NCBI GenBank assembly: GCA_963830775.1
Contig: CAWHNT010000050.1
Span: 62,001-126,000, forward strand
DNA from: CAWHNT01 sp963830775
GTDB lineage: Bacteria > Pseudomonadota > Alphaproteobacteria > Geminicoccales > Geminicoccaceae
Direction of reading: 5' to 3'
Length of the DNA stretch: 64,000 nt
Shown: piece by piece, positions 1-7,951 of the stretch
Position numbering within the stretch: the stretch's first letter is position 1
Layout of the letters: each line of letters begins with the position of its first letter
The notes under the pieces: generated by a model
Databases searched by the model: none
Told to the model about the DNA's origin: nothing
What the model saw: only the letters and a program-made list of their open reading frames with translations
Translations under genes and position numbers: made by a program

Positions 1-1
1 G

Positions 2-367
2 AGCGAGCCGATGCCGGCCGAGCTCAAGGACCTGGCAGCCGCGGCGGCAATGCCGGCGGGCCTGGCCGAGGCGCCGGCAGGCGAGCTGCTGTCGCCGGCT
101 GACGAGGCCGGGATGCGTCTGGCCGTGGGCGAGCGCTTGCTGGACGAGGCCATGGAACTCGCCCGTGGCCAGGGTGCGGACACGGTTCAGACCCTGCTCC
201 TGCGCGGCGACGCCGCCACGGTGATCCTCGAGCGCGTGGCCCAGGAGGACGCGCATCTCGTGGTCATGGGGGCCAAGGGCCTGGGTGCGCTGAAGGATCT
301 GCTGCTGGGCAGCGTTTCGCAGAAGGTGAGCCAGCTCGCGGCCTGCGGCTGCCTGACGGTAAGGTGA
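2..367 (+). CDS. Universal stress protein (UspA family), 5' end cut off by the window
   Basis: This is the C-terminal part of a UspA-type nucleotide-binding stress protein. The frame is open to the left edge and about 30 residues of the usual N-terminal strand (the I-L-V-A-V-D-G type start) are missing, so the gene begins outside the window; the ATG at 11 is probably internal. The tail shows the family nucleotide-binding signature: VVMGAKGLG followed about ten residues later by GSVSQKV, which is the G-2x-G-9x-G(S/T) ATP-loop pattern. The protein ends in the expected strand (CGCLTVR). The role is cytosolic and stress-associated; the ligand cannot be told from sequence. It ends just before an A+T-richer stretch. 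Confidence 0.85.
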   Translation, partial: SEPMPAELKDLAAAAAMPAGLAEAPAGELLSPADEAGMRLAVGERLLDEAMELARGQGADTVQTLLLRGDAATVILERVAQEDAHLVVMGAKGLGALKDLLLGSVSQKVSQLAACGCLTVR

Positions 368-528
368 CAAGATGCAGGGCTCGCCATTAACGGCGCCTAG
401 TCACGATTCGCGGCTGGCTCATTGCGCTATGCGGCGCGATGCCTCCCGATTAACCCCAAGCGACATCACGGACGCTCTATACTTGAAATCGATGCACATG
501 GCCGAAACGACGGAACCAAAGAGGCTTT

Positions 529-1093
529 GTGTATGTAAATACCGACTTGCTACCACCGAACTTTCCAACTCATAAACACCCAAAAGGGTTTTGGGAGATG
601 CTCGGCCGTGCAATAGCTACATTCGGGTTTCTTGAGGAGGCCTTGGGGAAGGCTATTTTCGTGTTTACCGGTACACGACCCATACAGGACGATGAGTTCG
701 AAGCAGAGCTTCAGAAGTGGCTTCCAACTTTAAAGAGAGCGCTTTCCGATCCTCTTGGCGGCCTCATGAATTCATATGGAAACGCGGTCAGAGCTAACAG
801 CAGTGCAACAATTACCAACCTGGATGATTTACTAGAGGATTTGCGCAAGGTAGCGGTCATTCGAAATGTTCTATGTCATGGATCGTGGAGGGAGCCTGAT
901 GCTCAGGAACGATCTCTCCCTCTGTTTGTCTAATAGACAAGGAGAGATATTTCAGACCCCTATCGATATTGCTTTTCTTCAGCAAATGCAACTGCAGACA
1001 GCCGAGCTGTCTTGCGCTGTGATAAATAGCGTAACGCACATGGGCTATCAGTTCCCCGGATCAGGTGGGCCGGGAACCCCTTTGTGGCGATAA
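529..1093 (+). pseudogene. Conserved-looking hypothetical protein, split by one frameshift, in a low-G+C block
   Basis: Two overlapping frames form one protein of about 187 residues. The first (GTG 529, with GAGG at 521-524) runs through the segment RNVLCHGSWREPDA and stops at 933. The second frame continues with NRQGEIFQTPIDIAF and ends SGGPGTPLWR at 1093. One extra base around 925-931 (a TTT run, or the T before AAT) explains the break. I do not assign a function; it is soluble, without signal peptide or membrane segment. The block 370-1100 is visibly poorer in G+C than everything around it and has different codon use, which suggests acquired DNA. Either a decaying cargo gene or a base-call error; given the many other +1 errors in this window the gene may be intact in the organism. 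Confidence 0.55.
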
Positions 1094-1293
1094 GTGCTTA
1101 AGTTTCATTGATCGCTATGTCGCGGATGACTTCAACCATCGAACGCGAACATCCTCTCGCGGCTGGCTAAGTTTGCGACGCGAACTGGTCAGCGGATTGG
1201 TACTTCTTCTCGCCCGTCTGGAGGCGGCGCGACTACCGGCTGGCGCTGGTCGGTCAGGCTGCGAGCAAGGCCGTGGCGCCACTGCTCGGCAAC

Positions 1294-1830
1294 TCACCCC
1301 GCCGGTGCCCGCCGCAGCGCCTCCTCGCGCGGCAGGGCGAAGCCGAACAGGATCTGATAGCCCGGCACGCCGTAGGGGCCGATGCCGCGGAAGCGCTGGC
1401 TGAAACTCTCGCGGCTGCCTGCCTCGCGGGCACCTGGCGTCACCGGGATGCGGGCCAGGAAGTCCTGGCGGTCGAGGACCTCGCCGCCCGGGGCCGTCAC
1501 CGCCACGAAGTAGGGCAGCTCCACGGTCGAGCCGGAGAAGGCGAGCCCGGGCTCGACCTGGGTCTCGACCGCGACGTTGATCAGGAGGTCGCCGTCCTCG
1601 GCACGGCAATTGCCTGAGATGTTCTGCAGGGCCGCCCGGTAGACCAGGTGCTCGGGCGCCTCGGCAGTACCCGGCGTGTAGCGCTCGAGGCTGCTGAGCT
1701 CGTCGATGATGGCGGGCCTGGGGCAGACGAGCCGGGGCTCGTCGTCGGAGGAGGAGCAGGCGGCGAGCAGCAGGGCCATCGCCAGCAGGAGGAAGGCAGA
1801 ATGCCGCCGTGCCACCGCCAATCCCATCAT
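1294..1830 (-). CDS. Hypothetical lipoprotein
   Basis: A 178-residue predicted lipoprotein. The N-terminus has a positively charged region (ARRH), a hydrophobic stretch of about 14 residues and a clear lipobox LLAAC followed by S-S-S-D-D, so it should be lipidated at Cys25 and carried to the envelope; Asp a few residues after the Cys could influence retention at the inner membrane. The mature part has strands rich in V/L/F with two or three Cys (LVCPRP, NISGNCRAED) and looks like a beta-rich domain. I do not recognise a family with certainty. It stands alone, divergent from the Ppx/GppA gene at 1972, so the 140-bp gap holds both promoters. Confidence 0.75.
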   Translation of the reverse strand: MMGLAVARRHSAFLLLAMALLLAACSSSDDEPRLVCPRPAIIDELSSLERYTPGTAEAPEHLVYRAALQNISGNCRAEDGDLLINVAVETQVEPGLAFSGSTVELPYFVAVTAPGGEVLDRQDFLARIPVTPGAREAGSRESFSQRFRGIGPYGVPGYQILFGFALPREEALRRAPAG

Positions 1831-1971
1831 TCACGGCTCTCCTGCAACCATCCCGCGACCGCCCGGGCCAGAGCGGTAGCCCCTCGGCCAGGCATGGGCA
1901 AGGCCCCTGGGGCAACAGCGGCCCGTTGCCTCGCCGGCCCAGCCGGGTAGATTGATGTTCTCGGAGAGCAC

Positions 1972-3021
1972 ATGAGCACAGTGCAACAGCTTGGGTGGGA
2001 ACGCAGCGTGCAGGGTGGGGCTTCGCGCCCCCGCCATGGCGCCAAGCTGGCCGCACTCGACCTCGGCACCAACAACTGCCGCCTCCTGATCGCCGTGCCG
2101 GAGCCCACAGGCTTCCGGGTCGTCGACAGCTTCTCCCGCATCGTCCGCCTGGGCGAGGGCCTTGCCGCCAGCAACCGGCTGAGCGAGGCCGCCATGGCCC
2201 GGACCATGGCGGCCCTGCGCAGCTGCCGTCACCTGCTCGACCGGCACCGGGTCACCCAGGTGCGCTGCGTCGCCACCGAGGCCTGCCGGCGGGCGCAGAA
2301 CGGGCCCGAGTTCCTGCGCCGGGTCGAGCGCATGACCGGCATCCGCCTCGAGCTCCTGGGCCAGGAGGAGGAGGCCCGGCTCGCCATGCTGGGCTGCCTG
2401 CAGCTGGTCGATGCCGATGCCGACCAGCTGGTCATGGTCGATATCGGCGGCGGCAGCACGGAGATCATGTGGCTCGACCGCTGGGCGCCGGCCAACGGCC
2501 GCCTCGGCCACGCGATCTCGATGCCGGTGGGCGTCGTCACCCTTTCGGAGACCTTCGGCCAGGACGGCGGCACGGCCGGCTATGCGGCAATGGTCGAGCA
2601 TGCCTATCAGGGCCTCGTCGCCGCCGGGGCCCTGGTCGCCGCCGCCTTCGCCGGCAAGGGCGCGCGCCTGCAGATGATCGGCACCTCGGGCACCGTGACC
2701 ACGCTGGCGGCCGTGCATCTGCGCCTGCGCCGCTACGACCGGCGCCGGATCGACGGGGTCAGGCTCTCCTTCGACATTGTCGACGCCGTGGCGGCCGAGC
2801 TCAGGGCACTCACCAACGAGGACCGCGCCGCCCACCCCTGCATCGGCGTCGGTCGGGCCGACCTGGTCGTGGCCGGCTGCGCCATCCTCGATGCCGTGCA
2901 CCGGCTCTGGCCCGTCCCCTCGCTCAGGGTCGCCGACCGGGGCCTGCGGGAGGGCATCCTGGGCGAGCTCATGGGCCTGAGCCTGCGCCAGGCGCTGCTC
3001 CCCGCCGACGCCGCCGAATGA
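1972..3021 (+). CDS. Ppx/GppA family phosphatase
   Basis: A 349-residue member of the exopolyphosphatase / guanosine-pentaphosphate phosphohydrolase family (ASKHA fold). Phosphate-binding loop 1 is LDLGTNNCRLL near residues 29-39 and loop 2 is DIGGGSTE near 156-163; a third glycine-rich loop GTSGTVTTLAAV lies near 240. It hydrolyses the terminal phosphate of polyphosphate or pppGpp in the cytosol. The length matches short alphaproteobacterial members that lack the C-terminal HD domain of E. coli Ppx, so I cannot say which substrate dominates. Its stop overlaps the rlmE start (ATGA at 3018-3021), so the two are translationally coupled. Confidence 0.93.
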   Translation: MSTVQQLGWERSVQGGASRPRHGAKLAALDLGTNNCRLLIAVPEPTGFRVVDSFSRIVRLGEGLAASNRLSEAAMARTMAALRSCRHLLDRHRVTQVRCVATEACRRAQNGPEFLRRVERMTGIRLELLGQEEEARLAMLGCLQLVDADADQLVMVDIGGGSTEIMWLDRWAPANGRLGHAISMPVGVVTLSETFGQDGGTAGYAAMVEHAYQGLVAAGALVAAAFAGKGARLQMIGTSGTVTTLAAVHLRLRRYDRRRIDGVRLSFDIVDAVAAELRALTNEDRAAHPCIGVGRADLVVAGCAILDAVHRLWPVPSLRVADRGLREGILGELMGLSLRQALLPADAAE

Positions 3022-3683
3022 CCGGCTCGCGCGTCGAGAGCCAGCGCCTGCGCACCGCGCGCGGTCGCACCACCTCCTCGCAGGCCTGGCTGCGGCGGCA
3101 GCTGAACGATCCGCTGGTCCACCAGGCCAAGGCCGAAGGCTATCGCGCCCGCTCGATCTACAAGCTGAAGGAGCTGGACGAGCGCTTCGGCCTCATCCGC
3201 CGCGGTGCCCTGGTCGTCGATCTCGGTGCTGCCCCCGGGAGCTGGAGCCAGTACGCGGCCCGACGCGGGGCCAGGGTCGTGGCGGTCGATCTGATACCCG
3301 TGCAGCCGATCGCCGGCGCCCTGCTGCTCCAGGGCGACATGCTGGAGCCGGAGGTCCAGGAGCGGATCGTGCAGGCCCTGGGCGGCCCGGCCGACCTCGT
3401 CCTCTCCGACATGGCCGCTTCCTCCACCGGCCAGCGCACCGTGGACCGGCTGCGGGCCGAGGCGCTGGGCGAAGTCGTGCTCGATTTCGCCGGCCGTACG
3501 CTGCGGCCGGGCGGGAGCTGCCTGCTCAAGCTCGTGAAGGGCGGCGAGGCGGTGCTGATGCCGAAGGCGCTGGCGTTGTTCGCGAGCGCCCGGCTCCTTC
3601 GCCCCAAGGCCACCCGGGCCGAATCGTCGGAAACCTACCTGCTCGCCCTAAAGCGCCGTTCGGAACCGGCAGCGCCCGCCTAG
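3018..3683 (+). CDS. rlmE: 23S rRNA (uridine-2552-2'-O)-methyltransferase RlmE (FtsJ/RrmJ)
   Basis: A 221-residue heat-shock type rRNA methyltransferase that uses SAM to methylate the 2'-O of U2552 in the ribosomal A-loop late in 50S assembly. The SAM motif VVDLGAAPGSWSQ is near residues 66-78. The catalytic K-D-K-E tetrad is visible as K in ARSIYKLKELDE, D in VLSDMAAS, K in LLKLVKGG and E in RAESSETYL. The start ATG 3018 overlaps the upstream stop. Downstream is a 75-bp gap before the next gene. Confidence 0.95.
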   Translation: MTGSRVESQRLRTARGRTTSSQAWLRRQLNDPLVHQAKAEGYRARSIYKLKELDERFGLIRRGALVVDLGAAPGSWSQYAARRGARVVAVDLIPVQPIAGALLLQGDMLEPEVQERIVQALGGPADLVLSDMAASSTGQRTVDRLRAEALGEVVLDFAGRTLRPGGSCLLKLVKGGEAVLMPKALALFASARLLRPKATRAESSETYLLALKRRSEPAAPA

Positions 3684-3758
3684 CGTTGCTAGGGCGAGAC
3701 TAACTTCCGCGGCAACACCAGGGCCAAGAGGCAGGCCGCGGGCGATCCAGGGGGATTG

Positions 3759-4079
3759 ATGATGATTCGCAGCCAGTGGCTCGGCGCCGCTACCGCCTTC
3801 GCACTTCTGGGCGGCCTCGGGATCTCGGCTGCCGAGGCGCAGCAGGCCGGCAGTGCGACCGCGCTCCAGCCCAAGCCAGGCGCCCAGGCCCAGCAGCAGA
3901 CACAGCCCGGGACGGCGGTCGAGAACGGAGTGCCGGCAAGCCCGCATCAGCAGGAGGTGCTGCGCGGCGACGAGAACGCCCAGCCCGGCCAGAACATGAC
4001 CACGACCGGCCCCGCCGGTCAGGGCTCGGCCGAGACCCCGCACCAGCAGGAGGTGCTGAAGCCGAAGCAGAGCCAGTAG
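3759..4079 (+). CDS. Small secreted low-complexity protein with a repeated PHQQEVL motif
   Basis: About 106 residues. ATGs at 3759 and 3762 follow an AGGGGG ribosome-binding site (3749-3754). A signal peptide is evident (basic start, hydrophobic core, likely cleavage after AEA), so the protein is periplasmic or secreted. The mature part is rich in Q, P, G and T and contains two copies of the heptapeptide PHQQEVL about 38 residues apart, each following a disordered stretch (ASPHQQEVLRGDE and ETPHQQEVLKPKQ). No catalytic motif is visible; it looks like an intrinsically disordered envelope protein. It converges on the dehydratase gene, with only 3 bp between the stops. Confidence 0.7.
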   Translation: MMIRSQWLGAATAFALLGGLGISAAEAQQAGSATALQPKPGAQAQQQTQPGTAVENGVPASPHQQEVLRGDENAQPGQNMTTTGPAGQGSAETPHQQEVLKPKQSQ

Positions 4080-4082
4080 GCT

Positions 4083-5783
4083 CTAGCCGCGAAGCCAGGC
4101 GAAGTCGCAGCCCGCGGGCGCCTGCAGCACCTGGTCGGCGTAGAGGCGCGCATAGCCTCGCGCCGGCCGCTGCGGCGCCTGCCACGTGGCCCGACGCTCG
4201 GCCAGGACCTCCTCGGGCACCAGCAGGTCGAGCCGCTTTTCCCGCACACTGAGCCGGATCCGGTCGCCGCTGTGCACCAGCGCCAGCGGCCCGCCTGAGG
4301 CGGCGTCCGGTGCCACGTGCAGCACCACGGCACCGAACGCCGTCCCGCTCATCCGCGCATCCGACACCCGGACCATGTCCTTGACCCCGGCCCGGGCCAG
4401 CTTGCCGGGGATCGGCAGATAGCCCGCCTCCGGCATCGCGGCCGGGCTCGCAGGGCCGGCGTTCTTCAGCACCAGCACATCCTCCGGGGCGACGTCGAGG
4501 TCGGGATCGTCGATCCGCCTGGAGAGATCCTCCAGCCCCTCGAACACCACCGCCCGACCCTCGTGCTCGAGCAGTGCCGGGGTGGCGGCTGCCCGCTTCA
4601 GGATGGCACCGTCAGGCGCCAGGGAGCCGAACAGCGCCACCAGCCCGCCGTTCGGTGCGAGCGGGTCGCCCAAGGGGCGGATCACGGCCCGGTCCACCGG
4701 CTCCGGCAGGGGGGTCGCCAAGCGCTCGCGCAGGCTCAGGCCGGTGACGTCTTTCCCATCGAGGTGCAGCAGCGGCGCCAGCTCGCGCAGCACGGCCGGG
4801 ACCCCGCCCGCGGCGTGGAAGTCCTCCATGTAGCCCGCACCGGTGGGCTTCAGGTCGACCAGCACCGGCGTCGTGTCCGAGAGCTCGTTCAGCCGCCGCA
4901 GGCTCACCGGTATCCCGAGCCGGCCGGCGATCGCGGTGAGGTGGATGAGCGCGTTGGTCGAGCCCGAGAGCGCCAGCAGCAGCCGGAGCGCGTTCTCCAC
5001 CACCTCGGGCGTCACGATCTCGGACGGGCGCACGCCACCTTCCACCGCCATCCGTGCCGCCAGGAGGCCGCTCGCCTCGGCCGCGCGCAGCCGGTCGGCG
5101 TGGACGGCCGGGATTGCGGCCGTGCCCGGCAGCGCCAGGCCCAGCGCCTCGGCGAGGCAGGCCATGGTCGAGGCCGTGCCCATCACGGCACAGGTGCCGG
5201 CGGTGACCGCCAGCCGGCCCTCGATCTGGTCGATCTGCGCCCGGTCGATCTCGCCCGCGCGGTAGCGGGCCCAGAAGCGGCGGCAGTCGGTGCAGGCTCC
5301 CAGCCGCTCGCCGTTGAGGCGCCCGGTCATCATCGGCCCGGCCACCAGCTGGACCACCGGAATGTCGGCCGAGGCCGCCCCCATGAGCTGGGCCGGCACG
5401 GTCTTGTCGCAGCCGCCCACGAGCACGGCGGCGTCGAGCGGCTGCGCGCGGAGCATCTCCTCGACGTCCATGCTCATCAGGTTGCGCAAGAACATGCTGG
5501 TGGGCGAAAGGAAGATCTCGCCCAGCGAGATGGTGGGGAAGGCCATCGGCAGCGCACCGCCGGCGAGCACGCCGCGTTTGGTGGCCTCGATCAGCTCGGG
5601 GAAGTGGCGGTGGCAGTTGTTGAGGTCGCTGCCCGAGGAGCAGATGCCGACCACCGGCCGCTCCAGCATCGCATCCGAGTAGCCCATCGACTTCGCGAAC
5701 GAGCGCCGGAGATAGCGCGCGAACTCGGGGTCGCCGTAGTTGGTGAGCCCGCGGGCGAGCCCCTGCCGGCGTTTCTCAGCCAC
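4083..5783 (-). CDS. IlvD/Edd family dehydratase (sugar-acid or dihydroxy-acid dehydratase)
   Basis: A 566-residue Fe-S cluster dehydratase of the IlvD/Edd superfamily, acting on 2,3-dihydroxy acids or aldonic acids. Candidate cluster Cys residues lie in VVGICSSGSDLNNCHRHF (near 48), LVGGCDKTVPAQLMGA (near 124) and GACTDCRRFWARYRAGEI (near 180). The sequence NCHRHFPELIEATKRGVLAGG and the LSPTSMFLRNLMSMD segment resemble the arabinonate/xylonate-type clade more than housekeeping IlvD. Its ATG lies inside the end of idi (8-bp overlap), so it is the last gene of the eboF-idi-dehydratase operon. Substrate is unproven; a sugar acid would fit the nearby sugar-dehydrogenase-like proteins. Confidence 0.9.
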   Translation of the reverse strand: MAEKRRQGLARGLTNYGDPEFARYLRRSFAKSMGYSDAMLERPVVGICSSGSDLNNCHRHFPELIEATKRGVLAGGALPMAFPTISLGEIFLSPTSMFLRNLMSMDVEEMLRAQPLDAAVLVGGCDKTVPAQLMGAASADIPVVQLVAGPMMTGRLNGERLGACTDCRRFWARYRAGEIDRAQIDQIEGRLAVTAGTCAVMGTASTMACLAEALGLALPGTAAIPAVHADRLRAAEASGLLAARMAVEGGVRPSEIVTPEVVENALRLLLALSGSTNALIHLTAIAGRLGIPVSLRRLNELSDTTPVLVDLKPTGAGYMEDFHAAGGVPAVLRELAPLLHLDGKDVTGLSLRERLATPLPEPVDRAVIRPLGDPLAPNGGLVALFGSLAPDGAILKRAAATPALLEHEGRAVVFEGLEDLSRRIDDPDLDVAPEDVLVLKNAGPASPAAMPEAGYLPIPGKLARAGVKDMVRVSDARMSGTAFGAVVLHVAPDAASGGPLALVHSGDRIRLSVREKRLDLLVPEEVLAERRATWQAPQRPARGYARLYADQVLQAPAGCDFAWLRG

Positions 5784-6339
5784 GCGCCAGCGCCGCGAGC
5801 TCGCGCCATGCCGAAGGTGCCATCACCTCGTCCCAGTGCTGGAGAAGGTACTTGCGGAACCAGACACTATAGGCATCCGGGTTCGCTTCCAGGTCCTGGC
5901 GCAGCCGGACCGGCTCGATCCAGGCATAGCCGTCCGCCTCGGCCGGATCGGGCCGCACCGGCCCGTCATGGAGCCCGCCCAGCACGTGGACCAGCTCGTG
6001 CTCGGTCATCCCGTTGTCCAGATCGGCCCGGTAGCGGGTCACGAACAGCGGCCGGAGCGGGCAGATGATGCCCATCTCCTCCTCCAGCCGACGCAGCGAG
6101 GCGGCCAGGATCGGCTCGCCCGGGCGCGGATGGCTGCAGCAGGTGTTGGTCCACAGCCCGCCCGAATGGTACTTGCCCACGCTGCGCTTCTGCAGCAGCA
6201 GCCGGCCCCTGGAATCGCGGATCACGACCGACAGCGCCCGGTGCAGATGCCCCTCGCGGTGCACCGCCAGCTTGCCGCCGGTGCCGATCTCGCGATCGTC
6301 CTCGTCGACCAGGACCAGGAACTCTTCGGCGTCGGTCAT
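5776..6339 (-). CDS. idi: Isopentenyl-diphosphate delta-isomerase, type 1
   Basis: A 187-residue Nudix-fold enzyme that interconverts IPP and DMAPP, supplying the allylic primer for prenyl chains. The active-site Cys lies in GGLWTNTCCSHPRPGE (near residue 67), the Nudix-type helix in ASLRRLEEEMGI, and the second catalytic segment in DNGMTEHELVHVL with its Glu residues. Length matches bacterial type 1 Idi. The start overlaps the eboF stop (ATGA at 6336-6339). Idi is optional in bacteria that make both isomers by the MEP pathway, so its presence in the ebo locus next to a UbiA prenyltransferase suggests extra DMAPP supply for a prenylated product (inference). Confidence 0.95.
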   Translation of the reverse strand: MTDAEEFLVLVDEDDREIGTGGKLAVHREGHLHRALSVVIRDSRGRLLLQKRSVGKYHSGGLWTNTCCSHPRPGEPILAASLRRLEEEMGIICPLRPLFVTRYRADLDNGMTEHELVHVLGGLHDGPVRPDPAEADGYAWIEPVRLRQDLEANPDAYSVWFRKYLLQHWDEVMAPSAWRELAALARG

Positions 6340-7733
6340 CGGGGGCCTCCCTGGCCCGACCGCCCGAAGACATGGTCGAGGATGAGGCCCTTCACCGCCG
6401 TGGCGGCGACCGGGCCCTCGGGCAGGAGATCGGGCTCGCTCGTGGCGAAAAGCGGCCCTTCCTCCTCGTCGTCGGTCGGCCGCCCGTGCGAGCCCTTTAC
6501 GAGCGTGGCGTCGAGCGGGATCACATCCATCAGCGTGCGGAACCCTGCGCTGCGCTTCGCCAGCCGCCAGCCCAGCGCCAGCTTGGGGACGCGGATGGCG
6601 GGGTCGATGAACAGCTCGACCGGGTCGTAGCCCGGCTTGCGGTGGATCTCGACCAGCCGCGCGAAGTCCGGAGCGCGCGCGTCATCCAGCCAGTAGTAGT
6701 AGGTGAACCAGGCATCCGGCCTGGAGATCGCCACCAGCTCGCCGGCACGCTCGTGGTCGAGCCCGATCGCACGCTTGCCCTCGGCATCGAGCACCCGCTC
6801 GACACCCTCCAGTCCCTCTACCAGTCGCTTCACCTCCGGCACGAGCTCCGCCCGGTCGACATAGATGTGCGCGATCTGGTGGTCGGCCACGGCGAAGGCA
6901 CGGCTCTGGGGCGGATCCAGGAGCTCGCCCCCTTCCTCCACCCGCACGCCGAGCAGGCCCGCCTGCCTGAGTGCCCGATTGATGTGCACCGGCGTGCGCA
7001 CCGCCGTGATGCCATACTCCGAGAGCAGCACTACCCGCGTCCCGTCCTTGGCCGCATCCTCGAGCAGCTCGCCCACGACCTCGTCGATCTCGCGCAGGTC
7101 GGATGCCAGGCCCGGATGGTCCGGCCCCAGCCGCTGCAGGCCGTAATCCAGGTGCGGCAGGTAGACGAGGGTCAGCGTCGGTTGCCGGGTACGGCGCACA
7201 TGCAGCGCCGCCCGTCCGATCCAGCGGCTGGACTCGATCGTGGTGGCCGGCCCCCAGAAGCGGAACAGCGGGAACGGTCCCAGCGCCTGGGTCAGCTCGT
7301 CCCGGACCTCCGGCGGCTGGCTGTAGCAGTCCTGGAGCTTGCGGCCGTCGGCCTTGTAGATCGGGCGCGGCGTCACCCCGACATCGTGCGACGCCGCCAT
7401 GTTGTACCACCAGAACATGTTCGCACAGGTGAACGCGGGATCGCGCCGCTTGCCGGCCTCCCAGATCTTCTCGCCTCCGACCAGCCGGTTCGACTGCCGC
7501 CACAGCCAGACCTCCTGCAGGTCGCGGAAGAGCCAGCCGTTGGCGACGATGCCGTGCTCCCGGGGCATGAGCCCGGTCATGAAGCTCGCCTGCACGGTGC
7601 AGGTCACGGCCGGCGTCACGGTCGAGAGCGGCCGCATCCCGCCCTGCTCGACCAGGCGCCTCATGTTGGGCGTGCCCGGCCCGATGAGCCTGGGCGTCAG
7701 GCCCACGACGAGGAGTACCAGCGTCGGGCGCAT
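6336..7733 (-). CDS. eboF: EboF-like alkaline phosphatase superfamily protein (type I phosphodiesterase/nucleotide pyrophosphatase)
   Basis: A 465-residue cytosolic member of the alkaline-phosphatase superfamily (no signal peptide). The nucleophile loop is AVTCTVQASFMTGLMPREHGI near residues 40-60, with Thr as likely nucleophile; further metal-site segments are YLPHLDYGLQRLGP, VVLLSEYGI and KGSHGRP. The opening LVVGLTPRLIGPGTPNMRRL and the GWLFRDLQEVWLWRQSN block are typical of the nucleotide-pyrophosphatase-like protein of ebo operons. It is the first gene of the minus-strand arm, divergent from the sugar-dehydrogenase/ebo operon with 218 bp between starts, and overlaps idi. Assignment to EboF rests on sequence style plus the presence of eboA-E beside it. 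Confidence 0.85.
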   Translation of the reverse strand: MRPTLVLLVVGLTPRLIGPGTPNMRRLVEQGGMRPLSTVTPAVTCTVQASFMTGLMPREHGIVANGWLFRDLQEVWLWRQSNRLVGGEKIWEAGKRRDPAFTCANMFWWYNMAASHDVGVTPRPIYKADGRKLQDCYSQPPEVRDELTQALGPFPLFRFWGPATTIESSRWIGRAALHVRRTRQPTLTLVYLPHLDYGLQRLGPDHPGLASDLREIDEVVGELLEDAAKDGTRVVLLSEYGITAVRTPVHINRALRQAGLLGVRVEEGGELLDPPQSRAFAVADHQIAHIYVDRAELVPEVKRLVEGLEGVERVLDAEGKRAIGLDHERAGELVAISRPDAWFTYYYWLDDARAPDFARLVEIHRKPGYDPVELFIDPAIRVPKLALGWRLAKRSAGFRTLMDVIPLDATLVKGSHGRPTDDEEEGPLFATSEPDLLPEGPVAATAVKGLILDHVFGRSGQGGPR

Positions 7734-7830
7734 CGGGGATCCTGGATCGGGAAGGGTGAGCCGGCGCCCCGCTTAGGCACAGAACGGAGCTGTTGCAAAC
7801 GGGCATCGGATGCCTATCCCGGATTTCCTA

Positions 7831-7858
7831 TTGGCAACGTTTCCTCTACGTCGATAAT
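7831..7858 (+). promoter_or_regulatory. Candidate sigma-70 promoter for the propeller-ebo operon
   Basis: TTGGCA (7831-7836) and GATAAT (7853-7858) are separated by 16 bp, close to the -35/-10 consensus and in an A+T-richer part of the eboF/dehydrogenase divergent region. Transcription would start near 7865, leaving a leader of about 85 nt before the ribosome-binding site GGGAGG (7938-7943). Confidence 0.45.
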
Positions 7859-7951
7859 AGAGGCCGCACGGATGCCCGGAGTCCCGCCAGGGGCCGCCGC
7901 CGGGATCAGGCGAAAAGTGCTCCGGCAATCGGAGACAGGGAGGTTAAAGTG

